In this document: positions 13,301-21,043 of the stretch, piece by piece
How the letters are laid out: each line of letters opens with the position of its first letter
Numbering within the stretch: position 1 is the first letter of the stretch
Assembly (NCBI GenBank): GCA_024734495.1
Contig: JALMQS010000085.1
Coordinates: 13,058,048-13,122,047, forward strand
DNA: 64,000 bases
Direction: 5' to 3'
Origin: Forficula auricularia
Lineage: Eukaryota; Arthropoda; Insecta; Dermaptera; Forficulidae
Position numbers and translations under genes: made by a program
Notes under the pieces: model-generated
Told to the model about the DNA's origin: nothing
What the model saw: only the letters and a program-made list of their open reading frames with translations
The model's database searches: none

Positions 13301-13581
13301 AAGGCACTTAGACGAATTTCAGAATGATCTTTTTTCAAATTAAACATAACCAGATCAAAGCATCGTTGAACGTAGCCAAGAGATTTCCTAAAAAATTCAT
13401 TTAGAATAATTGAATATTAATATAATATTTGTATGGTAACAAAAAGAACAATTTATATTTACTTGCAAATATTAGCTACATTTTCTAATTCTTGTTTGTT
13501 CAATGTTTTTTGGCCAGAATGTGTTAATTTCTCGATTGATTTGGCCATTGCAGTGCACAATTCTGCATCTAACGTTGCCAT
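1072..13581 (-). CDS. UVSSA: UVSSA, UV-stimulated scaffold protein A (C-terminus beyond window)
   Basis: UVSSA joins stalled RNA polymerase II, CSA and TFIIH in transcription-coupled nucleotide excision repair in the nucleus. Six coding exons, in transcription order: 13581-13463, 13387-13277, 9022-8809, 7406-7286, 4054-3575, 1355-1072. Phases agree across all junctions and give 443 codons; human UVSSA is about 709, so the DUF2043 region lies off the left edge. Order matches the family: N-terminal VHS-like helical domain (motifs KSLGYVQRCF, EIRLSAFQIM, FRELVVDELA), a charged coiled-coil stretch (RRRNEEKEKKQK), SEEEIETTLTSIESC, an Asp/Glu-rich linker, FENAREFCSILRNRYIP, then the acidic TFIIH-binding motif DEEFEEVHKEGFE. 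The acceptor of intron 2 reads AA instead of AG. Identification rests on remembered family sequence, not a search. Confidence 0.9.
1690..2275 (-). repeat. Two diverged direct copies of a hammerhead-tailed repeat
   Basis: Two related blocks, about 1700-1950 and 2010-2275, share GGCAGCCCAAGGATAAT and AAATAAAATAATTTATTA. Each ends in a minus-strand GAAACGT- or GAATCGTC-type sequence. The second keeps CTGAAGA but has GAAT for GAAA, so I call it a decayed hammerhead. Confidence 0.45.
2574..2615 (-). ncRNA. Hammerhead ribozyme motif
   Basis: On the minus strand CTGATGA is followed by a perfect stem II (GAGGGC aaa GCCCTC), GAAA and a short near-palindromic stem III (ACTTATAGT), then C. Fits small PLE-type hammerheads. 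Confidence 0.75.
2640..2690 (+). ncRNA. Hammerhead ribozyme motif, weaker stem II
   Basis: CTGATGA at 2648 and GAAA at 2671 flank AAAGGGCAAAACTCTC, so stem II is imperfect. Mirror copy of the 2574-2615 motif. Confidence 0.5.
2801..3520 (+). mobile_element. ACCGACTTC foldback element, copy 1
   Basis: Starts AACCGACTTCAAAAAAGG, and its right half is an inverted repeat around 3250-3400 (AACATGAAATTACTTTTT and its complement). Other copies: 35428-36158 and 44606-45345. Similar ACCGACTTC repeats are common in insect genomes. No coding potential; short ORFs are spurious. Confidence 0.7.
3575..4054 (-). CDS. UVSSA: UVSSA exon 5 (acidic linker and conserved helix)
   Basis: Begins ESEEEIETTLTSIESCISLL, then a low-complexity Asp-rich tract, LRRHGIDSKFSLDLNI, and FENAREFCSILRNRYIPIVK before a GTAAGT donor. 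The last two blocks match LREHGLGSHKYTLDV and the RNKFLPAVCSW helix of human UVSSA. The acidic tract is encoded by imprecise GAT repeats. Confidence 0.9.
4060..4620. other. No gene seen (UVSSA intron 4)
   Basis: Intron DNA with short GC-rich patches near 4200-4290. Contains CTGTCTGTCTGTC, a tract also seen in Helitron-like repeats here. No ORF or paired ends found. Confidence 0.4.
4674..4825. repeat. AT-rich minisatellite
   Basis: About four units of a 38-40 bp sequence made of TATATTATTATTTTTATTTT, nearly identical and head to tail. Confidence 0.85.
5160..5785 (+). mobile_element. Possible solo LTR
   Basis: A less AT-rich block with a TATA-like CTATAAAAAGCCGAG at about 5332 and no ORF of note on either strand. 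It resembles an LTR with a promoter, but I could not find matching ends or a target duplication. Confidence 0.3.
5776..5929. repeat. Hairpin MITE
   Basis: Arms of about 70 bp (TTGAATGTAATGGAAGG and complement) close around TACACTT near 5852. No coding potential. Confidence 0.85.
5936..6390. other. No gene seen (UVSSA intron 4)
   Basis: AT-rich intron with a C-run near 6343. Nothing recognised. Confidence 0.4.
6457..6495 (-). ncRNA. Hammerhead ribozyme motif
   Basis: Minus strand: CTGATGA, AGAGGACAAATCTCTC as stem-loop II, GAAA, stem III ACTATAGT, then C as cleavage site. The self-complementary stem III fits hammerheads that cleave as dimers. Confidence 0.7.
6551..6592 (+). ncRNA. Hammerhead ribozyme motif
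   Basis: Plus-strand mirror: CTGATGA at 6555, GAGAACAAATCTCTC, GAAA at 6578, ACTATAGTC. All core bases are present. Confidence 0.7.
6650..7285. other. No gene seen (UVSSA intron 4)
   Basis: AT-rich intron sequence leading to exon 4. No ORF or paired repeat found. Confidence 0.4.
7286..7406 (-). CDS. UVSSA: UVSSA exon 4 (charged coiled-coil segment)
   Basis: Codes for LNVEALEIETASERRRNEEK and a further Lys/Gln-rich helix ending KKLQKEIK. It matches the SLAERKREEEKQKHLDKIY region of human UVSSA. Acceptor TTAATAG, donor GTAGTA, phases 0 in and 1 out. Confidence 0.85.
7478..7525 (+). ncRNA. Hammerhead ribozyme motif, PLE type
   Basis: AAGGCTGATGATGACACTAA, loop, GTGGTCGAAACGTCCCT. Core CTGATGA at 7484, GAAA at 7512, GTC at 7517-7519; stem I AGG/CCT; stem II has one bulged G. 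Minimal stem III, as in hammerheads of Penelope-like elements. Confidence 0.7.
7555..8200 (-). mobile_element. Internally deleted mariner
   Basis: Inverted ends AGGTGTACAAATAAGTTTCC enclose 646 bp. The minus strand codes for broken mariner transposase: EDAELKAL, LEDLAHTLRVTQQ and RLKSLGMIQKHGN from the N-terminal helix-turn-helix region, then a jump to a C-terminal fragment. The catalytic domain is missing. It is a dead relic. Confidence 0.75.
8273..8727 (-). mobile_element. Twin-primed LINE insertion
   Basis: Flanked by an 11-bp duplication AAAAGTTATAT (8262-8272 and 8728-8738). Minus-strand 8603-8273 codes for DTAKTSQLLETTEMKTLRRI and on to the LINE 3' end with a GAAGAA tail. Plus-strand 8604-8727 codes for the preceding residues, ending VVRPILTYAAET. 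The 5' part is therefore inverted. Confidence 0.85.
8809..9022 (-). CDS. UVSSA: UVSSA exon 3 (acceptor lacks AG)
   Basis: Codes for CSNKFRELVVDELAKIFELV and on to GGQLLKIQVAYNSLKRH, matching the second half of the VHS-like domain. Donor is GTACGT. Joining exon 2 in frame needs the exon to start at 9022, but the two bases before it (9024-9023) are AA, in the context TTTTTCAA where TTTTTCAG is expected. The next AG downstream shifts the frame to an early stop. Confidence 0.85.
9023..9655. other. No gene seen; G-run and hairpin-ended repeat
   Basis: Holds a run of about 18 G near 9277 and, at 9362-9405, CGAGCATCGCTCG...TGGCTCCAGGTAC, the end motif of a G-rich repeat family seen also at 17.8, 28.9 and 33.4 kb. 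Confidence 0.5.
9660..10375 (+). pseudogene. LINE reverse-transcriptase fragment, decayed
   Basis: FKYLGEIFETMG is a post-catalytic LINE motif. IVVKTEITYASESLILKK follows in another frame, then a Glu/Lys-rich tail. Several stops and frameshifts. Clade is uncertain. Confidence 0.5.
10385..10428 (+). ncRNA. Hammerhead ribozyme motif, PLE type
   Basis: CTGATGA at 10392, stem II GCCA/TGGC, GAAA at 10416, then CGTT, so the cleavage triplet would be GTT. Stem I is short (GC/GC). Confidence 0.65.
10665..10712 (-). ncRNA. Hammerhead ribozyme of left PLE arm
   Basis: Minus strand: AGGCTGATGATGACATGAAT then GTATATGTCGAAACGTCCCT. Core CTGATGA (10704-10698), stem II GACAT/ATGTC, GAAA, GTC; stem I AGG/CCT. 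All core positions match. Confidence 0.85.
11128..11968 (-). pseudogene. PLE C-terminal region with GIY-YIG endonuclease
   Basis: The first frame (11968-11315) includes ERNNVVYRIECKDCEKIYIG and ETKRKLKTRLIEH, the GIY-YIG signature with conserved Tyr, Gly, Arg and His. After a frameshift near 11350 the second frame continues AIHAVDKVHNFKFDDPKIL and RKFFESISI, as PLE proteins do. The upstream reverse transcriptase is absent. GIY-YIG cuts target DNA for integration. Not functional as it stands. Confidence 0.8.
11934..12470 (+). pseudogene. PLE GIY-YIG region, inverted copy
   Basis: Mirror of 11128-11641. It carries extra indels, such as TGTATAGGACTGCG where the left arm encodes ECKDCEK, so no long frame survives. 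Confidence 0.75.
12569..12749 (+). mobile_element. 5'-truncated tRNA-derived SINE
   Basis: Begins just before a pol III B box (GGTTCGAGTCC at 12580) and ends in GGCTGATGATGATGATGATG, a tail common to insect SINEs. Flanked by a 7-bp duplication AATGTTT (12562-12568, 12750-12756). Absent from the left PLE arm, so it inserted after the palindrome formed. Confidence 0.8.
13035..13080 (+). ncRNA. Hammerhead ribozyme of right PLE arm
   Basis: CTGATGA at 13041, stem II GACAT/ATGTC, GAAA at 13067, GTC at 13072-13074. Identical core to the left-arm copy. Confidence 0.85.
13277..13387 (-). CDS. UVSSA: UVSSA exon 2
   Basis: Codes for KSLGYVQRCFDLVMFNLKK and then HSEIRLSAFQIMAAFFK, the most conserved part of the VHS-like domain. 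Acceptor is TTTTTTAG and donor GTATAT. The length of 111 nt keeps phase 2. Confidence 0.9.
13463..13581 (-). CDS. UVSSA: UVSSA exon 1 (initiator ATG)
   Basis: The ATG at 13581-13579 opens MATLDAELCTAMAKSIEKL, aligned with the human N-terminus at SIEKLTHSG and LNKQELENVANICK. The exon codes for 39 residues plus two bases and ends at a GTAAAT donor. No earlier in-frame ATG is needed. Confidence 0.88.
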
Positions 13582-14002
13582 TTTTTGGACTTTTTATCTT
13601 TAAAAAGAAAAAAAACTGTGTTAAACTAAAGCAACGACGATGATAATTTATAATATGTAAAGCAACTAAATTATTTTCTTTATTGATATATTTTTAGAGA
13701 GTAAGTACATATATCGCCCTTGACTTGAAAAACCTCGTAAGTGTTTCAGAAATAAAACAAGCATCTTATCTTTGATTTTTGTGAAACCTACCTATAGTAT
13801 TTTATATTTTAAATAATTTCTTAAATTTTTCAAAATTTTCTTTACTTGATTCATCATGAATGGCTGATTTACATGCAAAATAAAATGTCTGATTAAGTCA
13901 AAAAAAATTAATTCTTTCTAAAATGCAAAATTCAATTTAGATTTATAGATGTTTCAAATTGTTCAAAAAAAAAATGACACGTTCTGATGTGGCCATCCAC
14001 TT
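13582..14002. other. UVSSA upstream region
   Basis: Sequence 5' of the UVSSA start, AT-rich. Must contain 5' UTR and promoter; I see no clear TATA box, CCAAT box or ORF. Confidence 0.35.
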
Positions 14003-14622
14003 GACTTTACCATACACTTTTGGTTGAGTTTGATACAAGGGCTTAGATTTTCATTTTATGACCCCCCATTTTGAGGGGTTTTTTCGCATTTATAGTGTTC
14101 TAGGGGCCCCACTGATTATGTATACAAAATTTGGTTGAGTTTGCTCAAATGGCCTAGATTTTTATCCCCCTCCCCCTAATTTCGGAGCCCAAAAAAAAAT
14201 ATTTTCGTTATTTTAGGTTCATTTTATAGTATATTTCATTTTTCTTGTTTTTTTAGTTTGAAAATAATATAATTTTAATTTTTAACCACCCTTTAATTTT
14301 GGGTCGATATGCACCAAAATCTAATTAGCTCTAACTCTTAATCTCAATGCACCAAAACTACCTGTGAAATTTGGTTTCGATATTCACACTCGTTTTTGAC
14401 AATAAAAATTTGCTAATGCACAGACTAACAGACATTTTGACAAAATAATCAATATCTCGAAAAATATAATTTGTATTTATTAGGGCTTTTTTGTAGAGCG
14501 AAATGCCCTGGTTTCGCCCAATTTTTTTAATCAAAATAGTTTTAGTCGATTTTGAGATATTTCGAAAAAACAACTTTTTTCATGCACGATTACAATACTT
14601 GCCATATTCTGTATGGTAAAGT
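14003..14622 (+). mobile_element. TTTACCATAC inverted-repeat element, copy 1
   Basis: Ends ACTTTACCATAC and GTATGGTAAAGT. Interior shares ACTGATTATGTATACAAAAT and GACAGACATTTTGAC-like blocks with copies at 19.3, 20.1, 32.5 and 48.9 kb. The flanking TGATGTGGCCATCCACTTG is also shared, so the full unit is longer. No transposase. Confidence 0.65.
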
Positions 14623-15683
14623 AAAAAAATCAGTTTCCAAATAAGTTAATGAAGAGGATTACTTGAAGAATTACACACCACATGTGGTGTAATAAATAAT
14701 AATTTATCCACTATACTTACCACTTATAAGCATGATATAATAAAGAGCAAAGAAATTTAATTATTCCTTATTAAAACATACTTTGTATAGGTACAATATT
14801 TTCTTATTAATATTCGTAGAAAAATAGACGAAAGATCTGAAAATAAAGAAAAAAATAATTTATTCAAATCTTAAGGAATGTGAGATTTTACTATTCAAAA
14901 ATTCGGAAAAAACAGAGTGAGCCAAGCCAAGTTCTGTACGCAGGCAACCAAATACCGTATTTAGCGGGTGAGTTTTTTATCTTTGAGACAGTCTTATAAC
15001 TCAAAAACAATACATTATATGAAAAAAAGTTTATTTATATCGAGGGGGAAACTAAAATACGTTATTGTTTATCGACCTAAAAAAAGCTTTCAAGGGTATT
15101 TCAAGGTCAAGTTCTGTTTTTTAAATAAAAATCTATATGTTTCTGTACATATTCTTAATCTAGAAAAAAAACTGAACAACTTTTATTAGAACTATTTTTT
15201 ATACGACATCAAATAAACAAAATATTAAATCAATTAGATCTCAAAAAATTCTAATAATTATATTTTTAACAATCATTCAACTTAATTATCAAATAATAAT
15301 GATCAAATATTTAATTATTAAATAAATAATTTAATTATTTTTTGACTCTGTTCTGAGACATTCCAGAGTGTATCGCAAGTCTTCTGGATGAATTCCAGTT
15401 CCAATTTCGTTAATTATTTGGCCTACAACACGATAAAATGAAGCTCGTGAGGGTGTATCCTTATCAGGAAAACGATCAGCATTCATTTCAATGGCAGGCC
15501 CATAGCAATTCTTCCACATTCACCGCACAAATTAAGACCATTTCTATCTACTGGATTGACACGAGAAAAAAACTTTTTTAAACTCAAAAATTTTAAATAT
15601 TTCTATTAAGTAGAAAACAATCTCTTAAATCTGTGTACCTATGTATAATGAAGTTTTAAGATCATTATAAACACTTATTTTCA

Positions 15684-15748
15684 TATAATAATAAAACTTG
15701 AGCAAGATGCGAGGTAGGTTTCACAAAAAAAAATTGTGAAACCTACCT
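15684..15748. repeat. Hairpin MITE, partial copy
   Basis: AAAACTTGAGCAAGATGCGA then AGGTAGGTTTCAC and its complement. Full copy at 40884-40980. Confidence 0.6.
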
Positions 15749-15787
15749 CTCCTGTTCTAGGTCGACAACCAATAGCGTAGTTTAGTT

Positions 15788-16486
15788 GCTACTTACGTAT
15801 TAACGACACCGCAGCTAGATTTGGTGGTTTTTAAATTTCACCAATCTACACCTAAAATTTTGTTTGGGAACGCATTTTTGTATCTAATCAAATAGAGATT
15901 ATAAACCGAACCTATTCAAGTTGTTTTTTGACAGAGGGAACTGATTTATTCTATTTTATGATTTATCTCAAAAATTTTAGGTGTAGATTGGCGGAATTTA
16001 AAAATCCGGCTCTAACCAACTCACTCGACTCCCTGGCTCACCGAAGAACCGTTTCTGCCCTTTCCCTGTACTACAGATACTATCACGGTGTCTGTTCAGT
16101 CGAGCTGAAATTACTTATCCCCCCTAATGCCCTCTTTAAGAGAAACACGCGGTTTTCTAACGCTCAGTACCCCTTCGCTGTCAAATTGGATAAAAGTCGA
16201 ACAAGCGCTTTCGCCAACTCTTTTATCCCTTTGACCCCCAGAGACTGGAACTCGCTCCCTGCCACCATCTTTCCCGCGACTTATAACCTTCAGCTATTTA
16301 AGACCCGTATCACAGATACCTTCGATCCCCGCCCAGCCCATAAAATTCTTTCTCCTTCTTTTCACGATGGAGGGGCCAACCCAGGCCTTTAGGGGTTGCA
16401 CCTTTTTGGTGTAACTCCTTCTCTCATCATTTTCCTAAAAAAAACCCCACCAATTTCAGCTGCGGTGGCGTTAATACGTAAGTACC
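15788..16486. mobile_element. TIR element with 8-bp TSD carrying a LINE fragment
   Basis: Inverted ends GCTACTTACGTATTAACG and GGTACTTACGTATTAACG; 8-bp duplication GTTTAGTT at 15780-15787 and 16487-16494, as for hAT or P-type transposons. The interior is mostly the 3' end of a LINE. An inverted repeat around ACACCTAAAATTTT (15850 and 15972) is also present. Confidence 0.8.
15990..16436 (+). pseudogene. LINE C-terminal coding fragment and 3' UTR
   Basis: Codes for LAHRRTVSALSLYYRYYHGV, FANSFIPLTPRDWNSLPATI and [14 protein letters not shown], the C-terminus of the LINE family at 39.0-40.2 kb. Then comes the 3' UTR hairpin GGTTGCACC...GGTGTAAC. Confidence 0.8.
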
Positions 16487-16596
16487 GTTTAGTTTCCCCC
16501 TGATATAAATAAACTTTTGTTTGAAACTTTCTTTCATATAATGTTCATAATTGTTCTTGAGTTCTAAGACTGTCTCAAGATAAAAAACTCACCCGG

Positions 16597-17345
16597 TATA
16601 TACAGTATTTGAGGCAAAAAAGTGCCTGCCAGGAGCACTAATTCTATATCAGGGGGAGGGGGGGTGAGTTTTAGCATTTCAAGGGTGGGAATTAATCTGG
16701 AAACAAATTTCAAAAAACGTATTAAAGAACTGGCAAAAAACAATGTCAACTTTTTCATTAAGTAGATACATACCTATTACTTACTTATCTATATCTCTAA
16801 ATTAAAATATGATGCCTTGTATTGTAAAGAATTAGATAAAAACAGCGTTTAATTAGGCCTTTATTAATAATTTATAAAAATACCTAAATACAAAAACAAT
16901 AAAGTAAAAAAAACAAAACTGGAATTACAACAATAGGCGAATAAATAAACAAACAGCGCATATATGATGATTAACTATTGAGTTTTAATAATATTTGTAA
17001 TGAATTATTTGTGGGTTTTAAAATTAGAAAAAATCGCTCATTAATATAATGATAATATAATTAAATGTTATTTTTAATTGACTTACTTGATATATATGTT
17101 AATTTGATTATTTATTTTAATAAAACTTGAATGGATCTGTTTAATTTTTTCCTTGTTATATTGTGAATAGATAATTGACTTGATAGATAGAGGAGTGAAA
17201 TATGACTATTAGGATAAGATATTCCTATTTTTTGGCTAGAGAGAGATACATCATAGATAAAAGATATATTATACATTAATTAAGTTTTTATTTGTCTGTC
17301 TGCTTTTGATATGACATTTCAATGATGAAGTTTTGTGATTTTGTT
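16597..17345. other. No gene seen
   Basis: AT-rich intergenic DNA between UVSSA and VPS35. No ORF, paired ends or known repeat recognised. Confidence 0.4.
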
Positions 17346-17559
17346 TTAGGTTAGAGGTCAGGAAGCACCCAGCCAATCAGATGAAAGTGGGCGTGGCCAC
17401 AATTGCTGCCTGCTAATTTCAAACCAATTGAATTATGATGAAATTGTTGAGTAAAAGGCGTTAAATCAAAATGTATAATTTATACGATTATTTTTTTTTT
17501 TATTATTATTTACCTATTTATTTTTTTACAATGTTTATAAATATGAACGAATGTGGGCA

Positions 17560-17830
17560 AACGAGTAAACAAATATGCACATAATATGTGGACCACTAGA
17601 AAGCTAGAAATGCAAAAACTGAGTGCGGGGTGGGGATGGATGTGGGGGGTGCAGGAGGTGGGGTGCAGTTGTAGGGGATCCAGGGGCGTGGGTGGCATGG
17701 GGGTGCGAGGTGCGTGGTGTTCGTGGTGGCGGGGGGTCCAGAGGGCGTGTACTATATATATATATATATATATATATTTGTATTTTTTTAATTTGGTTAC
17801 CGTGCACCGCTCGGTGGCTCCAGATACTAA
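17560..17830 (+). repeat. G-rich repeat, copy 1
   Basis: Begins AGCTAGAAATGCAAAAACT, runs through GGGGTGGG-type tracts and a TA run, and ends CACCGCTCGGTGGCTCCAG. Related: 28690-28925, 33345-33480, 36240-36350, 55440-55780. G-tracts could form G-quadruplexes. ORFs over it are spurious. Confidence 0.6.
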
Positions 17831-17971
17831 TATTTAAATAGAATCATAATTTTTTTAAAGCAATTTGAACCGCGAAAGTTAAATAATATGATCAATAATT
17901 TCTTATGTTAATTCTACATTTAGAAAATTATTTTATTATTTTTTGATTTTATTGAAAAGGAAAAATAAATT

Positions 17972-18050
17972 GAGCATCCGACGGGTTTCGAACCCGTATC
18001 TCTCTCCTTTACGCGAAGAGCGGCTTAACCAACTAGCCCACGGATTCTCC
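17972..18050 (-). tRNA. tRNA-like sequence, probably not functional
   Basis: Folds as a cloverleaf: D-arm GGCT/AGCC with GGTT in the loop, anticodon arm CTCTT/AGGAG, T-arm ACGGG TTCGAAA CCCGT. Position 33 is G rather than U (loop CGCGTAA, apparent anticodon CGT) and the acceptor has a mismatch. Likely a SINE head or tRNA pseudogene. Confidence 0.5.
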
Positions 18051-18325
18051 AGCCGAATAAGCTCTTAAGATCAGGCGCGGATCCAGACCTCTGATTTGGG
18101 GGGGGGGGGGTCGCCGGTATATAAGATCTATTTTTGATCTCGGAAGTGTGTCGCGATCGAATTGTCCAAGCGGGGGGAGGGGCAGGGACGCCCCCCATAT
18201 AGAACTTTATTTTCTTCAATTTTAAAATTTTATGTTATAAAAAAATAAAAAATAAATAAATAAACATATAAAAAATGTTGATCTCCGATGCTTTGGGGGG
18301 GGGGGGGGGGCGGTCGCCCCGTCGT

Positions 18326-18402
18326 GGAGAATCCGTGGTTTAGTTGGTTAAGCCGCTCTTCGCGTAAAGAAGAGAGACACGAGTTCGAAACCCGTCGGAT
18401 GC
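18326..18402 (+). tRNA. tRNA-like sequence, mirror copy, more decayed
   Basis: Same sequence in the opposite arm, with D-stem changes (GTTT for GGCT) and T-stem ACGAG. Keeps the B box GTTCGAAAC. Confidence 0.45.
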
Positions 18403-18614
18403 TCAATTTATTTTTCATTTTCAAATAAAAAAACATCAAAAAATAATAAAATAATTTTCTAAATGTAGAATTAACATAAGAAATTATTGATCATATTATT
18501 TAACTTTCGCGGCTCAAATTGCTTTGAAAAACGAAAAATTAAAACTTTAAGTTTAAAATCAATTTATCTGAGAATCATAATTCATTTGATTTGAAATAAA
18601 CGGATATTGCGCCA

Positions 18615-18886
18615 AGCTTTCTTTCATCTGATTGGTTGGGTGCTTCCTGTCTTCTAACGTATGCTGCGCTCTCTGGTGTCCATTCTGACAAGTTTCCTAT
18701 CAGTGAGTTTCTCGTTTCGGCCCATCTGCCATTATTTTCCTATCAGATGAATCTCTGATTCTAATTTAACTCTTAATCCAAGAGAGAGAGGAAAATTAAT
18801 TTATCTAAAAAGGCCGAGCAAATTAACCAACAACAACATCAACATTTATTTATATACATATATGTATAAATTATTAACACGCAAAA
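18615..18886 (+). promoter_or_regulatory. Probable VPS35 promoter and 5' UTR
   Basis: The stretch before the start codon is richer in GC than its surroundings and carries an inverted CCAAT box (GATTGG near 18630). I see no clear TATA box. Part of it (18621-18657) is repeated in inverted form at 17347-17384. Confidence 0.35.
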
Positions 18887-18889
18887 ATG
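18887..18889 (+). CDS. VPS35: VPS35 exon 1: initiator ATG followed at once by a donor
   Basis: The sequence CGCAAAAATG|GTATGT puts a start codon directly before a strong donor. Joined to exon 2 it gives [13 protein letters not shown], close to human MPTTQQSPQDEQ. The start is inferred from fit; a cDNA would settle it. Confidence 0.62.
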
Positions 18890-21006
18890 GTATGTTAATG
18901 AATAATATTAAGACAATATTTTGATCAATCAATATATACCTATATATTATCTTTCAAATTTTGACAGATCCAAATAAATATTTGCCCTTAAAGTCAGAGG
19001 TCATTTGAAATACATAATTAAACATTTTTTTTCTTCTATTAAATAAATCAATGAATGTATGCCTACTGCAGCATTCAAATTAAGTATATTAAAAATTATA
19101 TTTATTTATTAGTTTAAAACGAGGGGTGAACCGCGACCTAATATCGTGTACACCTACTTCCACCTCCACTTTCATTTCCAAGTAGAAGACAATAGATTAT
19201 CTAATGAATTCCAAAGACACCTAATTCCAATCGCGGTTCACCCCTCGGTTTGAGAATAGTAGTGTTTCGAAGGCTTTACCCTCTTCTCCGGGCCATTATC
19301 AATATTTCATTTCATTTCTTTTTACTTTACCATACAGGTTATGGCCAAGTATTGTAATCGTAGATGAAAAAAAGTGTTTTTTTCCTTCTTTTTTTCAAAA
19401 TATCTCAAAAACGGATCAAACTATTTTGATTAAAAAAATTGAGCGAAACCATGGCATTTCGCTCTACAAAAAACTCTTAAAAGTGAACATCGAAAAAATT
19501 ATATTTTTTGAGATAATAATTGTTTTGTCAAAATGTCTGTCTGTTAGTCTGTGCGAAACCAGATTTTTGTGGACGAGCTAGCTCAAAAACTATTGTGAAT
19601 ATCGAAACCAAATTTCACACGTAGTTTTGGTCTATTGAGATTAAGAGCTGATTAGATTTTGGTGCATATCGACCCAAAATTAAGGTGGGGTGGAGGCTGG
19701 GTTAAAAATTAAAAATCAAGGCCATTTGAGCAAACTCAACCAAATTTTGTATACATAATCAGTGGGACCCCTGGAGTCTAAAAATGCAAAAACTAACCCC
19801 CTCCCCTACATGATTATAAATAATTTGATTAAATATTAAATATGAGGGCCCAGGTTGTATGGTAAAGTCAAGTGGATGGCCACATCAGAACACGTCAGCT
19901 TATTTTTTTAAATTATAGTTAAATTGACTTGTGGGTAAAACTTTCAATGTTCTAGGTCCCACATCATATGCGTAATCTTTATTATATCTTACCCTCACCT
20001 TTATATTTAAAAATAATCTGTAAGTATTGTAATCGCCTCCCGGTTTCCTGTCATTTTGACAGCTTCTGTCTTTAAGAGTGAAATAAGCTGACGTGTTCTG
20101 ATGTGGCCATCCACTTGACTTTACCATACTACCTGGCCCCTAAAATTATTTATAATCATGTATGAGGGGCGGTTAGTTTTTGCATTTTTATACTTCTGGG
20201 GTCCCACTGATTATGTATACAAAATTTGGTTGAGTTTGGTAAATGGCCAAGATTTTCATTTTTGGACCCTACACCCCCCCCCCCATTTTGGGCGGTTAGT
20301 TTTTGCATTTTTAGACTTCTGGGGGTCCACTGATTATGTATACAAAATTTGATTGAGTTTGCTCAAACGGCCTAGATTTTTTAATTTTTAACTCCTCCTC
20401 CACCCCTTAATTTTGGGTCGATGTGCCCAAAATCTAATCAGCTCTTAATCTCAATAGGACCAAAACTACCTGTGAAATTTGATTTTGATATTCACACTAG
20501 TTTTTGAGCTAGCTCGTCCACAAAAATTTAGTAACGCACAGACTATGACAGACATTTTGACAAAACAATTATTATCTCGAAAAATATAATTTTTTTCGAT
20601 GTTCACTTATTAGAGCTTTTTTGTAGAGCGAAATGCCATGGTTTCGCTCATTTTTTTAATCAAAATAGTTTCAGCCGTTTTTTAGATATTTCGAAAAAAA
20701 GAAGGAAAAAACGACTTTTTTCATGCACGATTACAATACTTGACCATACCCTGTATGGTAAAGTAAAAAATCGAGAAAAATTTTTTTGATGCTCAATTTC
20801 GATTTTAAAAAAGTACAAAAAAAATAACTTTAAATATCTCGATCATACAAATAAGATATTGAATGGAAAAGTATAATAAATTTCCTGGAAAACCTAGAAT
20901 TATCAGGGAAATTTGAAATCATTTTTCTTTGGCCACCCTGTTCTAGATTGTTCCCTAAAAGATTTGTTTTATTTATCTTATCTTATTATATTAAACGAGC
21001 AAGTCT

Positions 21007-21043
<37 letters not shown>

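Larger units (their letters stand above)
14963..16596 (-). mobile_element. Long-TIR element, copy B, with a nested insertion
   Basis: Left end GGGTGAGTTTTTTATC, right end CTCACCCGGTATA. Minus 15519-15331 codes for IEMNADRFPDKDTPSRASFY and [19 protein letters not shown]. The first block resembles the DUF4817-type helix-turn-helix of insect transposases. Another element is inserted at 15788-16486. Confidence 0.65.
17345..18660. repeat. Palindrome with tRNA-like sequences at VPS35 promoter
   Basis: Arms: 17347-17450 and 17866-18050 on the left, 18326-18525 and 18580-18657 on the right, in mirror order. The left arm is split by a G-rich repeat (about 17480-17850). The centre holds a degraded GGATCC-ended hAT-like MITE. 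Confidence 0.65.

Noticed and set aside
17972..18402. Functional tRNA-Thr(CGT) gene pair
   Set aside because: U33 is replaced by G, the acceptor stem has a mismatch, and one copy has a broken D-stem. Kept only as tRNA-like.
19250..19300. Hammerhead on the minus strand (GCCTTCGAAACACTACT)
   Set aside because: Stem-loop resembles that at 2574-2615, but the CTGATGA half is CCGGAGA. At most a dead relative.
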